A stretch of 64,000 bases of DNA from Monosporascus cannonballus. Lineage: Eukaryota; Ascomycota; Sordariomycetes; Xylariales. The notes beneath the pieces were generated by a model. That model was given only the letters and a program-made list of their open reading frames with translations. It was not told the origin of the DNA and did not search any database. The position numbers and the translations under genes are program-made. Location of the stretch: positions 1 to 64,000 of the forward strand of contig QJNS01000249.1 of NCBI GenBank assembly GCA_004154925.1, written 5' to 3'. Shown here piece after piece: positions 12,138-23,956 of this stretch. Every line of letters starts with the position of its first letter. Position 1 is the first letter of the stretch.

Positions 12138-13436
12138 CTAGAGAGTGGCAATGCCAGCTTGAAGCGCCTTCATGTAGGCGAAATCCGAAGAGTCTTCACC
12201 CAAACTCCAAGCCACTACGAGAAGTCAAATTAGTAACTTGAGCTAGTCTACCGTAGCCTGGGTAAAACTTACTAACGCCTCCAAGGCCGCGGGCCTTGAC
12301 AATGTCCTTGAACTTCTGGGCAATGAAGTCGGGAGTGTCCCAAGTCCAGAACTTGCTAGTGGCAGAGTCCCAGTACCATTGGCCGCCGTTGGTTGTGTCC
12401 GCCTGCCCGCTCGCGAGCACCGGCGGGGCTTCGAGGAAGGTTACGGCGCCGGACTTGCCAGTGTCTCCTCCGTTAGCGTCTTCAAGAACGACTGTGGGAC
12501 AACCAATAGGCTGGGAGCATGGGCCCTGTGTCTGGAAGAACTTCGCATAAAAGGCAAAACCAAGGTTCAGCTTGCGGGCGTCAAAGCCAAGAGCGAGGTA
12601 TGTGTCGATGGTGTTCAGCGATGCCTTGACTGATGTGTGGTGTGTAGTTGTATTATCGCGTCTAAAGACTCAGTTAGACTATGAGAAGAGAGAAAGCCAC
12701 TTGTTAGTTTTCTTACCTGTTCATGAGATCGTAAGTCATGACCTGGCGTTCTTCTGTTAGTTGATAGCGATGATTCTAGCGCCTGGCCTGCACTCACGTT
12801 GACCACATCAACAGCATCGTTTATAAGGGGCGCCTGCTGCGGAGCGAAGGCGATCATGTCCCTCTGTAAACCTGGCACGGCAATGGAGAGCTCCTTCTCG
12901 CCGATTGCAGCCTTGATTTCTTGCAAGAGCAAGGCGAAGTTGGTGATTTCGTCAACCTTGTCTTTATTTGGGATTTGTTTGTAGTCCGCCCCGTTACCTC
13001 CAGGGTACTCCCAATCCACGTCTATTTGAAGTTCAGCTTTATAACCCGTTATAAGAGGCTCTCAGGGCGCCTTACCAACACAGTCATAACCGAGATTCTG
13101 GATAGTCGAAGCTACGCCCTTTGCGAAGATCTTCCTCGAAGCTTCGTTCTTCTGCGCAACAGAGAAGCCAGCAGTGTCGCCCCAGCCTCCGATTGCCATG
13201 CAGACCTGGGTGCCCTCGTCAAACAGCTCTCGGAGGTTGGCAACACCTACGAATGGCTGATAGGGCTGAGGAGGGTCGGAATTGAACAAGGTACTGGCCG
13301 CGAATGCAGTGATCACATGAGTAATTCCAGCTGTTTGGGCCTTGGTAATTAAGCTTGGATGCCATTGGTCGTAGTACATGACGAAACGAGGCGTCGTGGC
13401 AGCAGCAGCAGCCGTGACAAACCGAGGGATATGCAT
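12138..13436 (-). CDS. GH18 chitinase, 358 aa
   Basis: Five exons on the minus strand: 13436-13076, 13021-12798, 12742-12717 (only 26 nt), 12661-12273 and 12214-12138. All introns are GT-AG and about 55-58 nt, and the sum is in frame. Glycoside hydrolase 18 hallmarks are present: VMYYDQWH (strand 1), AIGGWGD (81-87), the catalytic DxxDxDxE as D118, D121, D123 and E125 followed by YP, MTYDLMN (197-203), and a final MAWSLGED with the substrate-binding Trp. It should cleave beta-1,4-GlcNAc bonds in chitin. No chitin-binding module is seen, and the N-terminus (MHIPRFVTAAAAATTP) is not a good signal peptide, so the enzyme may be cytosolic or may have lost its leader. Confidence 0.93.
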
Positions 13437-14595
13437 GTTCTGTATAAATATAATGGTAGGGTTGATGCTAAGCGTGATGGGCTGGTTGGACCTTCGTCAG
13501 ACTTGTGCCAGTGAGGCGGACTCAGTGCCTATGTGAGTAGGAGCTTCAAATCTGAGAGTCACCGAGATGCCCGGATTTACATATACAGCGGACGGCCCCA
13601 TATCAAATGGAAGCTGCCGCTGTGACGATATATTGCACAAGTCTTACAGGTGCAGCACTTGAGACAGAAGTTTGTACAAACTATAACAACTGCATAAAAG
13701 TAACAATGCTGGTGCTTGCCTATAACCGCGTAAACACCATCATATGCTTAATATTGCCTTTCCTGGCTCGACATACGTCATCCCCATAGTGAAAAGATGA
13801 CCAGGGCAATCTAATATTAGGTCATGATTCACTCCACCAAAGGATCGAAGCCCGATCAGCCGCTTTTGAGGTACGTAAGGTTTGGCAGACGTTACTGCAT
13901 ATTGGGGAAAGAGGAATGTGTTCTTCATTCCTCTTGTTAGTGTGGGCAGGGGTACAGTGCTGTAGGGCTAACATAATCGCGGACTGTCATTTCAGGTAAG
14001 CGGAGGCAAACGTTCTATACCCACGTCGTCCCAGGATGATAGCAAACTGAATGCTTGTTTTCAACACTAACGTTTCCTAACGTTTCAAGCAATTCTAGGT
14101 GTCTTTAGTCCAATCGGGATGGCCGGGGATGGCAAAGAAGGCATTGATAAATACCCGATGCATCCGGTACCGCTAATCCCAATCTGTAGGTAGGGACTGC
14201 ATTGTATTCCCGCAATCCCATTGCCTCTTGTGATCATCATAGCGATCGTCGGTAGCAGCTGCCTGAAGGTAACATTAATTGTTGAAGCACTTTGGGGCTA
14301 TGAACATCCCGTGGACAAGCAAGGAATGCCAGTAGCAGGTACTGTCTACTTACTTAGACCTACACTTTAGATTTGACTGCACTAACTACCAACGACAATG
14401 AATCTACTGCCGGAAATCCTGTACTCTGAGTGATGCCAAAGGCTCCGGTTCGTGTGTATCAATGCCCTGTATCTATCTCATTGAGATCCCACGGACACCT
14501 CGTCCCCTGCGATCGCATCCCTCAAGAGTACCTTCTCGTCTAAGCTCACGCTTAGTTCCCGCACTTCCCGCTCCGCCGTCGTGCCACTGGGTATG
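13437..14595. other. Intergenic, no gene seen
   Basis: No supportable coding sequence. The first 200 bases are presumably the chitinase promoter; the rest shows only short chance frames. Confidence 0.5.
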
Positions 14596-16110
14596 TTAGG
14601 GCCGCCGCCGGATATGAACCTTCCTCCAATCGAAGTTCGTCTCCCAAGCACGCCCTGATCTGAGAGCCTTCGTATCTTGCCACAGGCCCCCGACTATCTG
14701 CATTCCAACTGGCAGCAGGACGTCGGGGTCGTCGACTGCTTGTGCCCGCCCAACTAGTATCGACATCGCAGGATGACCGGTCACGTTGAAATATCGAACT
14801 CCTTAAATGCTTCCTGGGCATGCATCTCGGATTCGTCGCCCGATGTTGACCGACTTACCATACAACCCCGTGAATTTCTTTGATAGGTTTAATCCATGAT
14901 AACCCTGTTGTTCGTCTATGGGAATAAACTTGTCGAAGTTCTCGGCTGTCCAGGGCAGCCGAGTTTCCTCAATTTCCGTAAGGTAGAGTTCCTCTGCCGT
15001 GAGCTTGGCCCAGTATGCCTGTCGACCCCGCGATCCGCTGCTGGATAGTCCAAACTAGAGGCCCGTCCAAAGTGTCGACACCGAGACTTCCCTGACCGTG
15101 GCGCCGAGTTGCTCGAATTTCTTTGCCGCGGAGAGCAGCAAGTCCCCTACTTTTGGTTGGGCAACGTTTTGTTCATAACCTTCCATAAGGATGCCCACTT
15201 TTAGACGGACAGTCGGGGTGTTCCATCATCACTAGCTTCAAGCGACTTCTTGAACTGGGAGGAACCTTGTTCGCCAGATCCTAGTGATCTCCAGCGATGA
15301 CGTCGAGGCATGTAGCAGCATCCAGCACGGTCCGGCGAGCGGTCCGCTATGGCCATCGACAGCATCGCCGCTGGTGATACCCGTAGACGGAACGAGCCCG
15401 TGCGTAGGCTTGAGGTCAATACCTGATTCCACTTAGTCTTGGAGCCCCACGATTTGGCCATCAGGAAAACACTGACATCCATAGAGATGCTGGTACTCTG
15501 AATAAATCTCCCTGGTCTGTACTAATGCAAGGTCAATGACACCCGACGAGCGCTGTACCTCCTGACGTGCTTCCACCGGCGGAATAACCCCCCTTATGTG
15601 GGTTTTCGATCGTCCCCCTGAGAGCTTGTGAAAGAGGAGGTGGAGTCGCATAAGCTCTCACACACGGCTGTTCCATGTATGCCGGCGCCTGCATCTAGTA
15701 CTCGAGTAACTACCGCCGCATCCGTGGAGGGTGTTCACGCTAGAAAAGCACCGCTGCCAAAGAGTTGCGGTACCCCTACAACAGCTATCAATCCTTTCAC
15801 GCAGCGGGNNNNNNNNNNCCCCCCCCCCCCCGGCCCAAAAAAATTTACCACCATTCCCGTCGCCCTTGATAAGAAACTTATGCCTCATGCATATCCGAAT
15901 GCCTGTTTCGAGTCCGAGGGATGCCCAACTTTCTCTCGCGGGTATTCCTTCAGGCCTGGGACCGGTTGATAATCGGGGAGGCTGAGAAGCTGTTATGCTT
16001 CTGGCGGCTGTGCACGATTGCGCATATGTCAACCATCCGCATCCTTTGGGTAGATTCCAACGCCAAACTCCTTCAACAATTCCTCGGCATCCCCCTTTTG
16101 ACCGGGTGAT
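14596..16110 (-). pseudogene. Decayed fungal amidase (amidase-signature family)
   Basis: Family landmarks occur in order on the minus strand. The N-terminal region (16110-15840) shows EELLKEFGV, SLPDYQPVPGLKEYPREK. Then STDAAVVTRVLDAGAGIHG and AVCESLCDSTSSFTS appear at about 15745-15625. LKPTHGLVPSTGITSGDAVD lies at about 15410-15355. The C-terminal MTGHPAMSILVGRA and LLPVGMQIVGGLW lie at 14784-14690. The gene is broken by stops (for example FLA*TPST and KPT*GG) and frame changes, and by an assembly gap. At least two stops fit CGA-to-TGA and CAA-to-TAA changes. Intact members hydrolyse amides to acid plus ammonia. Confidence 0.85.
15809..15831. other. Assembly gap (10 N) followed by a 13-C homopolymer
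   Basis: Ten N bases at 15809-15818 are followed directly by 13 C and then a run of A. The gap lies inside the amidase pseudogene and its true length is unknown. Confidence 0.98.
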
Positions 16111-16926
16111 CCCTGGAGGTAGTTAAGTTAGCATAAGTAAGATCGGAAGGCCCCTCTTACTCGCTCGCCAACATCTTTTGAAAAAGACCGACATCTTCGG
16201 CACAAACTCAACGATTACTACGAAGAGCTAGGAGATAAGGTGTGATAGAAAGGGGATCTTGGGTTCTCCTGAAGTCTGCCAGATAGCAAGAAAGAAGACT
16301 TGAGGCCCCATTCTAGACGCTGAACAGTCGAAACCCTTGACCCAACAAATACCCCCTTTTTACGAAGATCGCAGCTCACGTAGTGAGACGATTACATGAG
16401 GTAAGGGAATGCGAAACGAGGCAAAGTAATATCCCTATTTGGAGCCACAGAGTCCAGAGAGAGGCGCTTCTGGTTCGCCAACCATGATTCGTAGGTGGTT
16501 TGAAGTCGTTGCCTTCGGTTAGGCTCCAACTACGAGATCGCCGGGAGCGGCCCACATAGATTGGGATAGAATGTCTCCCTATCTATCTTCGGCATACGTA
16601 TCCGTTACCAGGAGATAGTGACCCTATATACCAACATCAGTTTCCGGGATAGGACGTTATTAAAAGGGGAAGCACATCATAGGCCTAGAGAGTTCACTAA
16701 GCAGTGTCGTCAGATATTTGTGAAGTCGATACAAACGATGTATGGAGACGTGAACCTCCATGACAAGCAATGCTTCCCCAGATGGATCGCCTAGGCTAAA
16801 GCCACAAGACTTGATTGGGCTAAGTCTAGCCTGGCGTATGATGATTCGCTTGAGAAGAAGAAGCATAGCAATTTAAATCACACCTATCATTACAGGGACG
16901 AACAGAATAAGTCTCATTATAATTAA
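16111..16926. other. Intergenic between two pseudogenes, no gene seen
   Basis: No recognisable protein fragments on either strand; only short open frames. Confidence 0.45.
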
Positions 16927-18120
16927 CTACTCTTTTGCAATTTGAACAACCAGTCTGTCCTCGAATGACTTGTCCCGATATGCGTCCACGACCCCAGCCA
17001 GCTCCTAGAAGGGCACAACCGTAAGCTGAGATTCCATGCTCCTTATCTACCATAGACATCATCCTTTCTGTCGATTCCCTATTGGCCACGGAACTCCCGC
17101 GGAGGGTCAGCTCACGGAAAACGATGATGCTGGCATCAAATCTCTATTTCTCAGGGGGCAGCCCGAGAAGCACTAGGTACCCCCTATCCTCAGGAGTGAC
17201 AAGGCCCACTCATTCGCCGGGATGGAGTCGGCGCATGCGACTGCCACTGCAATCCCTTCGCCGTTGGTAAATTCAAAGATATATTTTGTGGCGTCAGGCG
17301 ATGTGGAGTCAATAACCAGACCTGGTTTGAGGACGGGATTCGGCATCTGGGTTGCGAGCTGTCTGCCTTCAGGGCGGCTATTAACCGCAATTGTGAGAAA
17401 GCCTGTTGCCCTTGTAATCTGGACACCGAGATGGCCCAGGCTACCTATACCAACTACAGCGAACAGTATCTCCAGGTTTGGGTCCATCTATGGCCTTCTC
17501 CAAGGCTCCCCATACGGTAGCCTGACCAGCCAAAAAGTCAGCAAGCTCAACGACCGAATTTTGCAATACAACGAAGTTAGTTAGACTTACACCAGCACAC
17601 ATAAGTCGAGCAGCTTGTTCGAACGAGAGTGAGCGCGGCAACTTCACTGTAGTAGCAGGGTCTGCGACCATATATTCAGCAAATGCCCCATCGTGTTGGA
17701 AGCCAGCCGTCACCCGAGAGTCGCAGAACCGAGAGTCCAACACGCCGCACTCACGCTTTGCTAGCCCGCAGCTTGGACATTTTGAACACGACTTTCTAAA
17801 TTCAAGACGCCAACCCTGTCGTCGACGTTCCACTCGCCTTTGCATTTGGCGCCCACCGGCACCATCGTCCCAGCAGGCTCGTGTGAAGGCACCATTGGTA
17901 GCTTGGTGCCGAATTAGCGGTGCCATACCCGGAGATCCGAATGACAGAATCCAGCGGCATTGATCTTCACGATAAGCTCCGTGTCCTCGATTTCCGGCAC
18001 ATTCTTACCGCCGAGTTGATAAGGCTGGTTGTACTAGGAAGCAGGGAGAAGGGGTCTATGCCAATTATTCTTTCTCTTAGATTGGCCTTGACGGACCTCG
18101 CAGAGCAGAGCTGCCCTCAT
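16927..18120 (-). pseudogene. Decayed zinc-dependent alcohol dehydrogenase (MDR family)
   Basis: The order of a zinc alcohol dehydrogenase can be followed from an ATG at 18120 (MRAALLCE), across a likely intron, to YNQPYQLG, LIVKINAAGFCHSD, HEPAGTMVPVGAKCKGEWNV and DDRVGVL. These are followed by GFQHDGAFAEYMVADPATTV, an intron between LMCAG and TVWGALEKA, GIGSLGHLGVQI, PPEK*RFDASIIVFRELT, and DAYRDKSFEDRLVVQI before the stop at 16927. It is broken by in-frame stops after VWHR, QAAG, PEK and VVPF, and by frameshifts, for example at GDT before AVVGIG. It once encoded a cytosolic NAD(P)-dependent dehydrogenase. Confidence 0.87.
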
Positions 18121-18734
18121 CTCTTGATGGGCGACATAGTTGAGTATGTAATGACTTAAAGACGAGGGTCAATTGATTCGGGGCAAACAGATCGTTAGCT
18201 TAGATCATAACAATATAAGGGTCGATCGGGGAGACCTTTGCGAGGCCCCAAACTTTTGGAACATGCAGTTGCCTTCGCATCTCTAACGAGACAGCCGTCC
18301 AGGGATATGTGGATCATAAGTGGGCCACGCCACTGAACATCTCCAATGATAAATGGCAAATTTGGAGATTTATAATCGAGATGCCTGAATGATAATGGGT
18401 TTGGAGAAATCTCACTCCAAAGGGCTGAGAATCGAACCACTCCAACAACGGTGTTCGCGATTCCGACTACGGAACACAATATGAACTAGCTTCAAGTCCT
18501 ATACATTAACTACCTCCCATTCCGCTAAAGGAACCTTATCAACGGGATCAGCCTTGAGTTTCCATCTCCGAATTCCGAGGCGCGAGAAGGGGCCCTCGAT
18601 ATACGGTACCCCACGCTACAACGCTGGAGGTCAACAAGTCATCATATGACCGATAACACATATCCTTCTAGACTTACGCCTCACCACCATCAAAACCACA
18701 CATACAGCCCCATATTCAAAAGCTAATCGTCACA
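18121..18734. other. Intergenic, shared upstream region of two divergent genes
   Basis: Lies between the dead dehydrogenase (minus) and the CE4 gene (plus). A 94-codon frame at 18195-18479 (minus) shows no family signal and I do not call it. Confidence 0.45.
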
Positions 18735-19837
18735 ATGGGGAAAAAGAGAGTTCTTGTCAGCTATGGCATTGACGTCGATGCCGTCAGCGGATGGCTGGGC
18801 TCTTACGGTGGGCAGGACTCGACAAGCGACATCAGCAGAGGTGAGAGGCGATGCTCTGGGATATAGAGTTCGCATTGCTGAGCCTGGGCTAGGTCTCTTC
18901 GCCGGTACGGTTGGGGCCCGTCGTCTCCTCAAGCTGTTTGAGAAATACAATATGAAGACGACCTGGTTCATCCCAGGACACAGTCTCGAGACATTTCCGG
19001 AGGAGATGGCCGCGGTTCGTGACGCCGGGCACGAGATAGGCCTTCACGGCTACTCGCATGAGAACCCCAAGGATATGTCAATCGAGCAGCAGAGAGATGT
19101 CTTGGACAAGACATACAAGATGCTGACTGAGTTCGTTGGTAAACCGCCCCGTGGAAGTGTCGCACCATGGTTTGTAATTTCTGAAGCTACAGAACGAGAA
19201 ATGGTTTGTGTTCTAACGACTATGGGATGCAGGTGGGAATGTAGCAAGGAGGGAGGACAGCTCCTCCTTGACTACGGAATCGAGTACGACCACAGCATGA
19301 GCCATCACGATTGCCAGCCCTATTACCTACGCACGGGCGACAAGTGGGCCTGCATCGACTACAAGAAGAAGGCGGAGGAATGGATGAAGCCGTTGGTCAA
19401 GGGACAGGAGACCGGCCTCGTCGAAATACCAGCGAGTTGGTATCTCGACGATTTACCGCCTATGATGTTCATCAAGTCGTCCCCCAACAGCCACGGCTTC
19501 GTCAACCCGCGCGACGTGGAGGACATCTGGCGCGACCAGTTTGACTACTGTTACCGCGAGTACGACGAGTTTATCTTCCCGATTACCATTCACCCAGACG
19601 TGTCGGGGCACCCGCAAGTGCTATTAATGCACGAGAGGTGAGTAAATCAACAATCATGACAGTTCCTCCTGAGGTATCTTTGCATGCTAATATTCAACTA
19701 GGCTTATCGAGTACTTCAAGAAGCATGAGGGTGTAGAGTTCGTGACGATGGAGCAAATCTGTGATGAATTTAAGAGCAAGAATGCACCCGCTGCAGGTGC
19801 AGTGCTACCAGCAAAGCCTGGTGCAATGTTGAAATAA
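18735..19837 (+). CDS. CE4 polysaccharide-deacetylase-family hydrolase, HpPgdA / cyclic-imidase type, 307 aa
   Basis: Four exons: 18735-18840, 18893-19169, 19233-19637 and 19702-19837. All introns are GT-AG, 52-64 nt, and phases agree. The N-terminus [20 protein letters not shown] followed by [19 protein letters not shown] is typical of the subgroup that includes Helicobacter PgdA and bacterial cyclic imide hydrolases. Expected metal ligands are Asp in GIDVD (13/15) and His87 and His91 in LHGYSHE. Also seen are [16 protein letters not shown] across the second intron, and [11 protein letters not shown]. There is no signal peptide, so it probably acts in the cytosol, which favours a small imide or amide substrate over cell-wall chitin. 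That point is inference. It lies 620 bases upstream of a dead amino-acid transporter. Confidence 0.92.
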
Positions 19838-20460
19838 GAGATGCTAGATAGGCAATGGTCTCGTAACTTGAACTTATCATGCAAAGCGCCTCCCTTTTTT
19901 CCGAATTGAACGGTGACTCCATACGCCAGTATTGCCCAAGTAAGAACACTTCAATAGCTAATGACGCTCAACCGGGTGGAATCACCAATGCCCAATCTCG
20001 AGATTACAATGCGTAATATCCCACTGATAGCCGCATGGATGGGGGGTTAACTGAGCCCCTGGTGGAACATTTGGAGACATAATATACTCCACATATGTGG
20101 GTCATACCGGACTCCCTCCTACGAACTGGACCCCATTACCCCAGCGTCCCAAGCCATGAAACTTGTTTGGGATTTCCACTTTCCCCGGACTTCGCAATGC
20201 ACTATGGGCTCCCGAATCGAGCCGGCGGATCTTGTCTGATCCATCACTATCATTCAGCCAAAGGTGGTTGAGAAGATAAGATGGTTGACCACTGTCCGAG
20301 CTGCCATCCGACAGCCCTATCTCATGGTTCCAGATAGAGACGATAAAAGCGCATAAGTGACGCAGTCCCGGCGAAAGACTTCCCCGCAGGTGCTCCCCGA
20401 TCTTCATCGATCTTGTGGTATTCTTGTTAACTCTTCGAGACACACATACATTTATTAGCT

Positions 20461-22165
20461 ATGTCATACAATGGCTCAGAGACGGGTGATGCAATCACCC
20501 CAGCCCCTGCACGCAGTGGTGGTAGCATCGACGCCGTCAAACTGGGGGATACAGTGATGCGTTCGAAGTCTTGAAGAAGCAGGAGGGCCAGGTTGACGAA
20601 GAAATGGTGAGTGATATCAGAATCTATAAGCCGAAGCCATGTTGCCATCTTATGTGAGATGAGTGCCTTGATCACGGCCGCCTCTTACCCCTGAGATAGC
20701 AATTACTGACCATGAGTGCAATAGGTGGACTGGATACATGCATCCGTCATTTTCCTAAAGGGTATGTATGCCTTCCGATTTCTCCATTGCTTCGAGCCAC
20801 GACTAGTTGTTCGTCGCACTAATACAAACACAGTCATCTTCGCTACCGGTGTCCTGACGATCCCTTCGGCGATGTACGTCCCTAGAGCCTTTCCGGGGGC
20901 CGTGAATGTGTTAGGATGGCAGTTCTTGAATACTTATTGCGCCGTGCGCGCTCACCATCAAACTCTTTTTATATACGTCGTCTGGCTAACACGTTAGTTT
21001 AGATCGTCCAGGGCAACTTCGGCCACTCTATGGATGATATGGCCAATGTCGTGGACGGTGCCTGGCTACGGGAAATGATTGGCCTGGTCTTCCTTGCCAC
21101 CTACGTGATTGTTGGCGCCTCTGGGATATTCGGCTCTTCTACTGCGCTGAACGCGCTCTCAAACCCCGTACTATGTATGAACTACTTCACGGTGGTGGCT
21201 GCTGTCGCCGTCTTCATATTGGCGGGTGCCCGGAAGTTTAAGAAGATAGTGTGGCTGACCTGGGTGGAATTTTTGTCTCTATGTATAGCCATCTTTATTG
21301 TGGTGTAAGTTCCCCTCCTAGGACAATCTACATTGGGGGGGGGGTGTTAAGGGGCTAATTCGCTAAAACCGGCCTGGGTGTGACTCAGCGAGACCGTCCG
21401 GCAGCGGCGCCGCAAACCGGCGATTAGGAATTCGGATACCACATCATTGGAAACCAGTCATTCGTTGTCGCTATCACTTCCATTTCCGGATATTCTGCCC
21501 TGGAGCTGGTACATCGGCTTTCCTCCCGTGATTTCCGAGATGAAGAAGCCTAGAGATTACAACAAGGCGGTCTATCTGTGTAGGGGAATCGTGACAGCAT
21601 CCTCCCTGGCCTTCAGCTTAGTGGTTTACGCCTACTGTGGCAAGTGGTTCGCGTCCCCTAGTCTCAGCAGTGTTCGCGACACCATCAATAAAGTTGCCTA
21701 CAGTATCGGTCTTATCGGTCTGCTAGTCTCTGCCTGCCCGTGTATCAACGTTGCCGCGAAGTACATCTTTGTGCGAATCCTCCGCACTCGAAACACCAAC
21801 AGAGTAACAACTTCGTCCACTGGTCTGTCTGGCTGGGCTGCACGTTAGGCATGACTGTCATTGCCTTCCCGATCGCCTCGGGTATTCCCATCTTCAACTA
21901 CCTGCTGGCCTTGACGGGAAGCTTGACATTTGTTCCCCTGGCCTCGGGTCTACCAGGATAGCTTTGGGTCTGCGATCACTAGCACTACAGGAAGGCGAAC
22001 TGGTGGCGCGTGCTGGTCCACCACTTGAACTGGCTCATGATTGCGCTAGCCGTATTCTTGACCGTAGGGGGGACTTACGGGGCCGTTCAAAACATCATCA
22101 ACGCTTATGCGCGGGGAGAGATCGATCAGGCGTTTTCATGCGCTGACAACAGCAACTTGTCATAG
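20461..22165 (+). pseudogene. Decayed amino-acid transporter (AAAP family, Mtr-like)
   Basis: From the ATG at 20461 (MSYNGSETGDAITPAPARSG) the frame is lost before DAFEVLKKQEGQVDEEM. Further pieces read VDWIHASVIFLK, TGVLTIPSAMYV, AFPGAVNVLGWQFLNTYCAV, QGNFGHSMDDMANVVDGAWL, GIFGSSTALNALSN, FLPVISEMKKPRDYNKAVYL, AAKYIFVRILRTRN, WLGCTLGMTVIAFPIASGIP and VGGTYGAVQNIINAYARGEI, ending ADNSNLS at 22165. This order matches fungal neutral amino-acid permeases with about 11 membrane spans. Breaks include TGD*EFGYHIIG, GLPG*LW (a Trp codon turned to TAG), and several frameshifts near 20550, 21500 and 21800. A run of 10 G lies at about 21335. Confidence 0.87.
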
Positions 22166-23956
22166 GCTCTAGAAGTGTGGGGGGTACTTTTGGGAAGGAT
22201 ATGATTGTACTGTTTTGAAAACACTGGGCCATTGTTACCGTAATGGGAGAATAGGACAGAGAGTTGCCGGGAGCCCTGATATGCGCTAGTTAATTATTTA
22301 TATGGCTTGAGTTTTCCGTCAACACTACCGTGTGGGTTCGTACAACACCTCCTTTTGAGCACCTGCTAAGTGATTCCCAAATTATTGCCGTACCATCATT
22401 TTACGACAGGTTATACAATGGGAAAACGCTTATAGGTATGACATTTAGAACCACCTCTACCGAGAAGATTCGTTTTTCATTATGACAACTGGTTGAAATT
22501 ATCCTTGGCGGTCATTTTTTGTGGCCAAATTGAAAATTAAGTCAAGTCCGCTGAAGACATTTTAGTTGGGATATGACGACCGGCATTTGATACGTATCAA
22601 GTTATAGGCGGTCTAACATGCGGCATCCGTGAATAGGCAATTCGTCCTCCCCTTGCATAGCACTGAACTTGTCGCCGCGTTTCGTTTCCTAGTAAACCGA
22701 TGTGGAGGAAAAGCGGGAAGAAAGGGGAATGGGGAAGCTCCTGAGTGCAGTAGACCCCAGTGATCGAGTCCCGTAGACCATAATTTCCCTCAACCATCAA
22801 GAGCGGCGTGGCTAGTAGGATGTTTTTTATCCCATGACCCCTAGACCATGAAGCAGAGAATCAAAAGAAACTATCGGTAATGGCTAGACGGTAGGTCGTT
22901 TATAGGGGGCAGCTTCCTCGAGCCGATGCTGAGTGATTGAGATATCCAAGCACTGATATGGCATAAATCACCCATCAGAAGATCAATCTCTGAGGCGGAT
23001 AGGCGCCTCAAGTCGATCTTTTCGCTAGCTACCGTACCTGCGCATCCAATATCCTCAGTAACTCGCTTGATGGATCTTTGATTCCCTGCGCAAACGCGGG
23101 GACTGAGAAGCCCATCATCGTTTTGTCTACGATCTCGCTCCTTGTGCGGTTCCCTAAACGGTACGACGACTGTGGTGCTAGACTGGTTCGCGATAGTAGT
23201 CTCTAGCCCTCTAGGTCCCACGGCTACCAATTTAATACCAGAAGATGTGGAATTTGGCCTCCAGTGCATCAGGACAGCCTCGTTCTTGCGAAGCGTGTCA
23301 GGCGTTTTAAGCAGTTGATTTTGCCTCGAGTTGCGAGCTTAGTGGCCCAGTCCGTATCTACTATATGCAACCAACGATTAGCCCTGCCGGTTGTTGATGC
23401 CCATGGCTATCCGCGTGTCCGCTTTTTTGCCCTCGATATGGAGTTGAAGCCATTTACCCCTGAAGCTTCGACTCCAGTAAGGCTGTAGTGCCTGTAAGCT
23501 TGTTCTTGCTCGGGAGTCATGCAACCATAGTGATCAGCTACCAGTGCATTTTTCTTAATTCCGTGTACTCGATCTCAAGTATACCTGGTATAATAAACAG
23601 CTGTAAATAGGCCATGTCTGCTTTTTAGCTGTTCTTCGAAAGGCCGATTTATAGTGGAGTGAGTTGGAAGACCGAGTGGGGTGCTCGAGAAGAGACCCGG
23701 TAGGCGCATACTTTATGCATTCAAACACGAAGTACCTACCTAGCGGGACTTCCTGGGTAAGGCTCAACGTCCAATGGTTCTTGCAGCTGTCACCACATCG
23801 CTCCAACTTGTGACACTAAATCTACAAGTCTACTCCGTCCTACAGACCGCAAAACTTCAAATGCCCAATCGATAGCACGACCTCGTAGCTTTGCCCGTCG
23901 GGGTAAAGCAAAGACGCCGCACGAAAATATAGCCCCTCCCCCCAAAAAGCCCGAAA
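22166..23956. other. Intergenic, about 1.8 kb without a supportable gene
   Basis: A minus-strand frame at 22871-23269 (132 codons) has unremarkable composition and no recognisable motif, so I leave it uncalled. Pyrimidine- and C-rich sequence before 23957 is the likely mdm10 promoter and leader. Confidence 0.4.

Noticed and set aside
18195..18479. 94-codon minus-strand frame upstream of the CE4 gene
   Set aside because: No family motif, and it lies in the presumed promoter between two genes; not supportable.
22871..23269. 132-codon minus-strand frame
   Set aside because: Composition is unremarkable and no domain or splice partner is seen.
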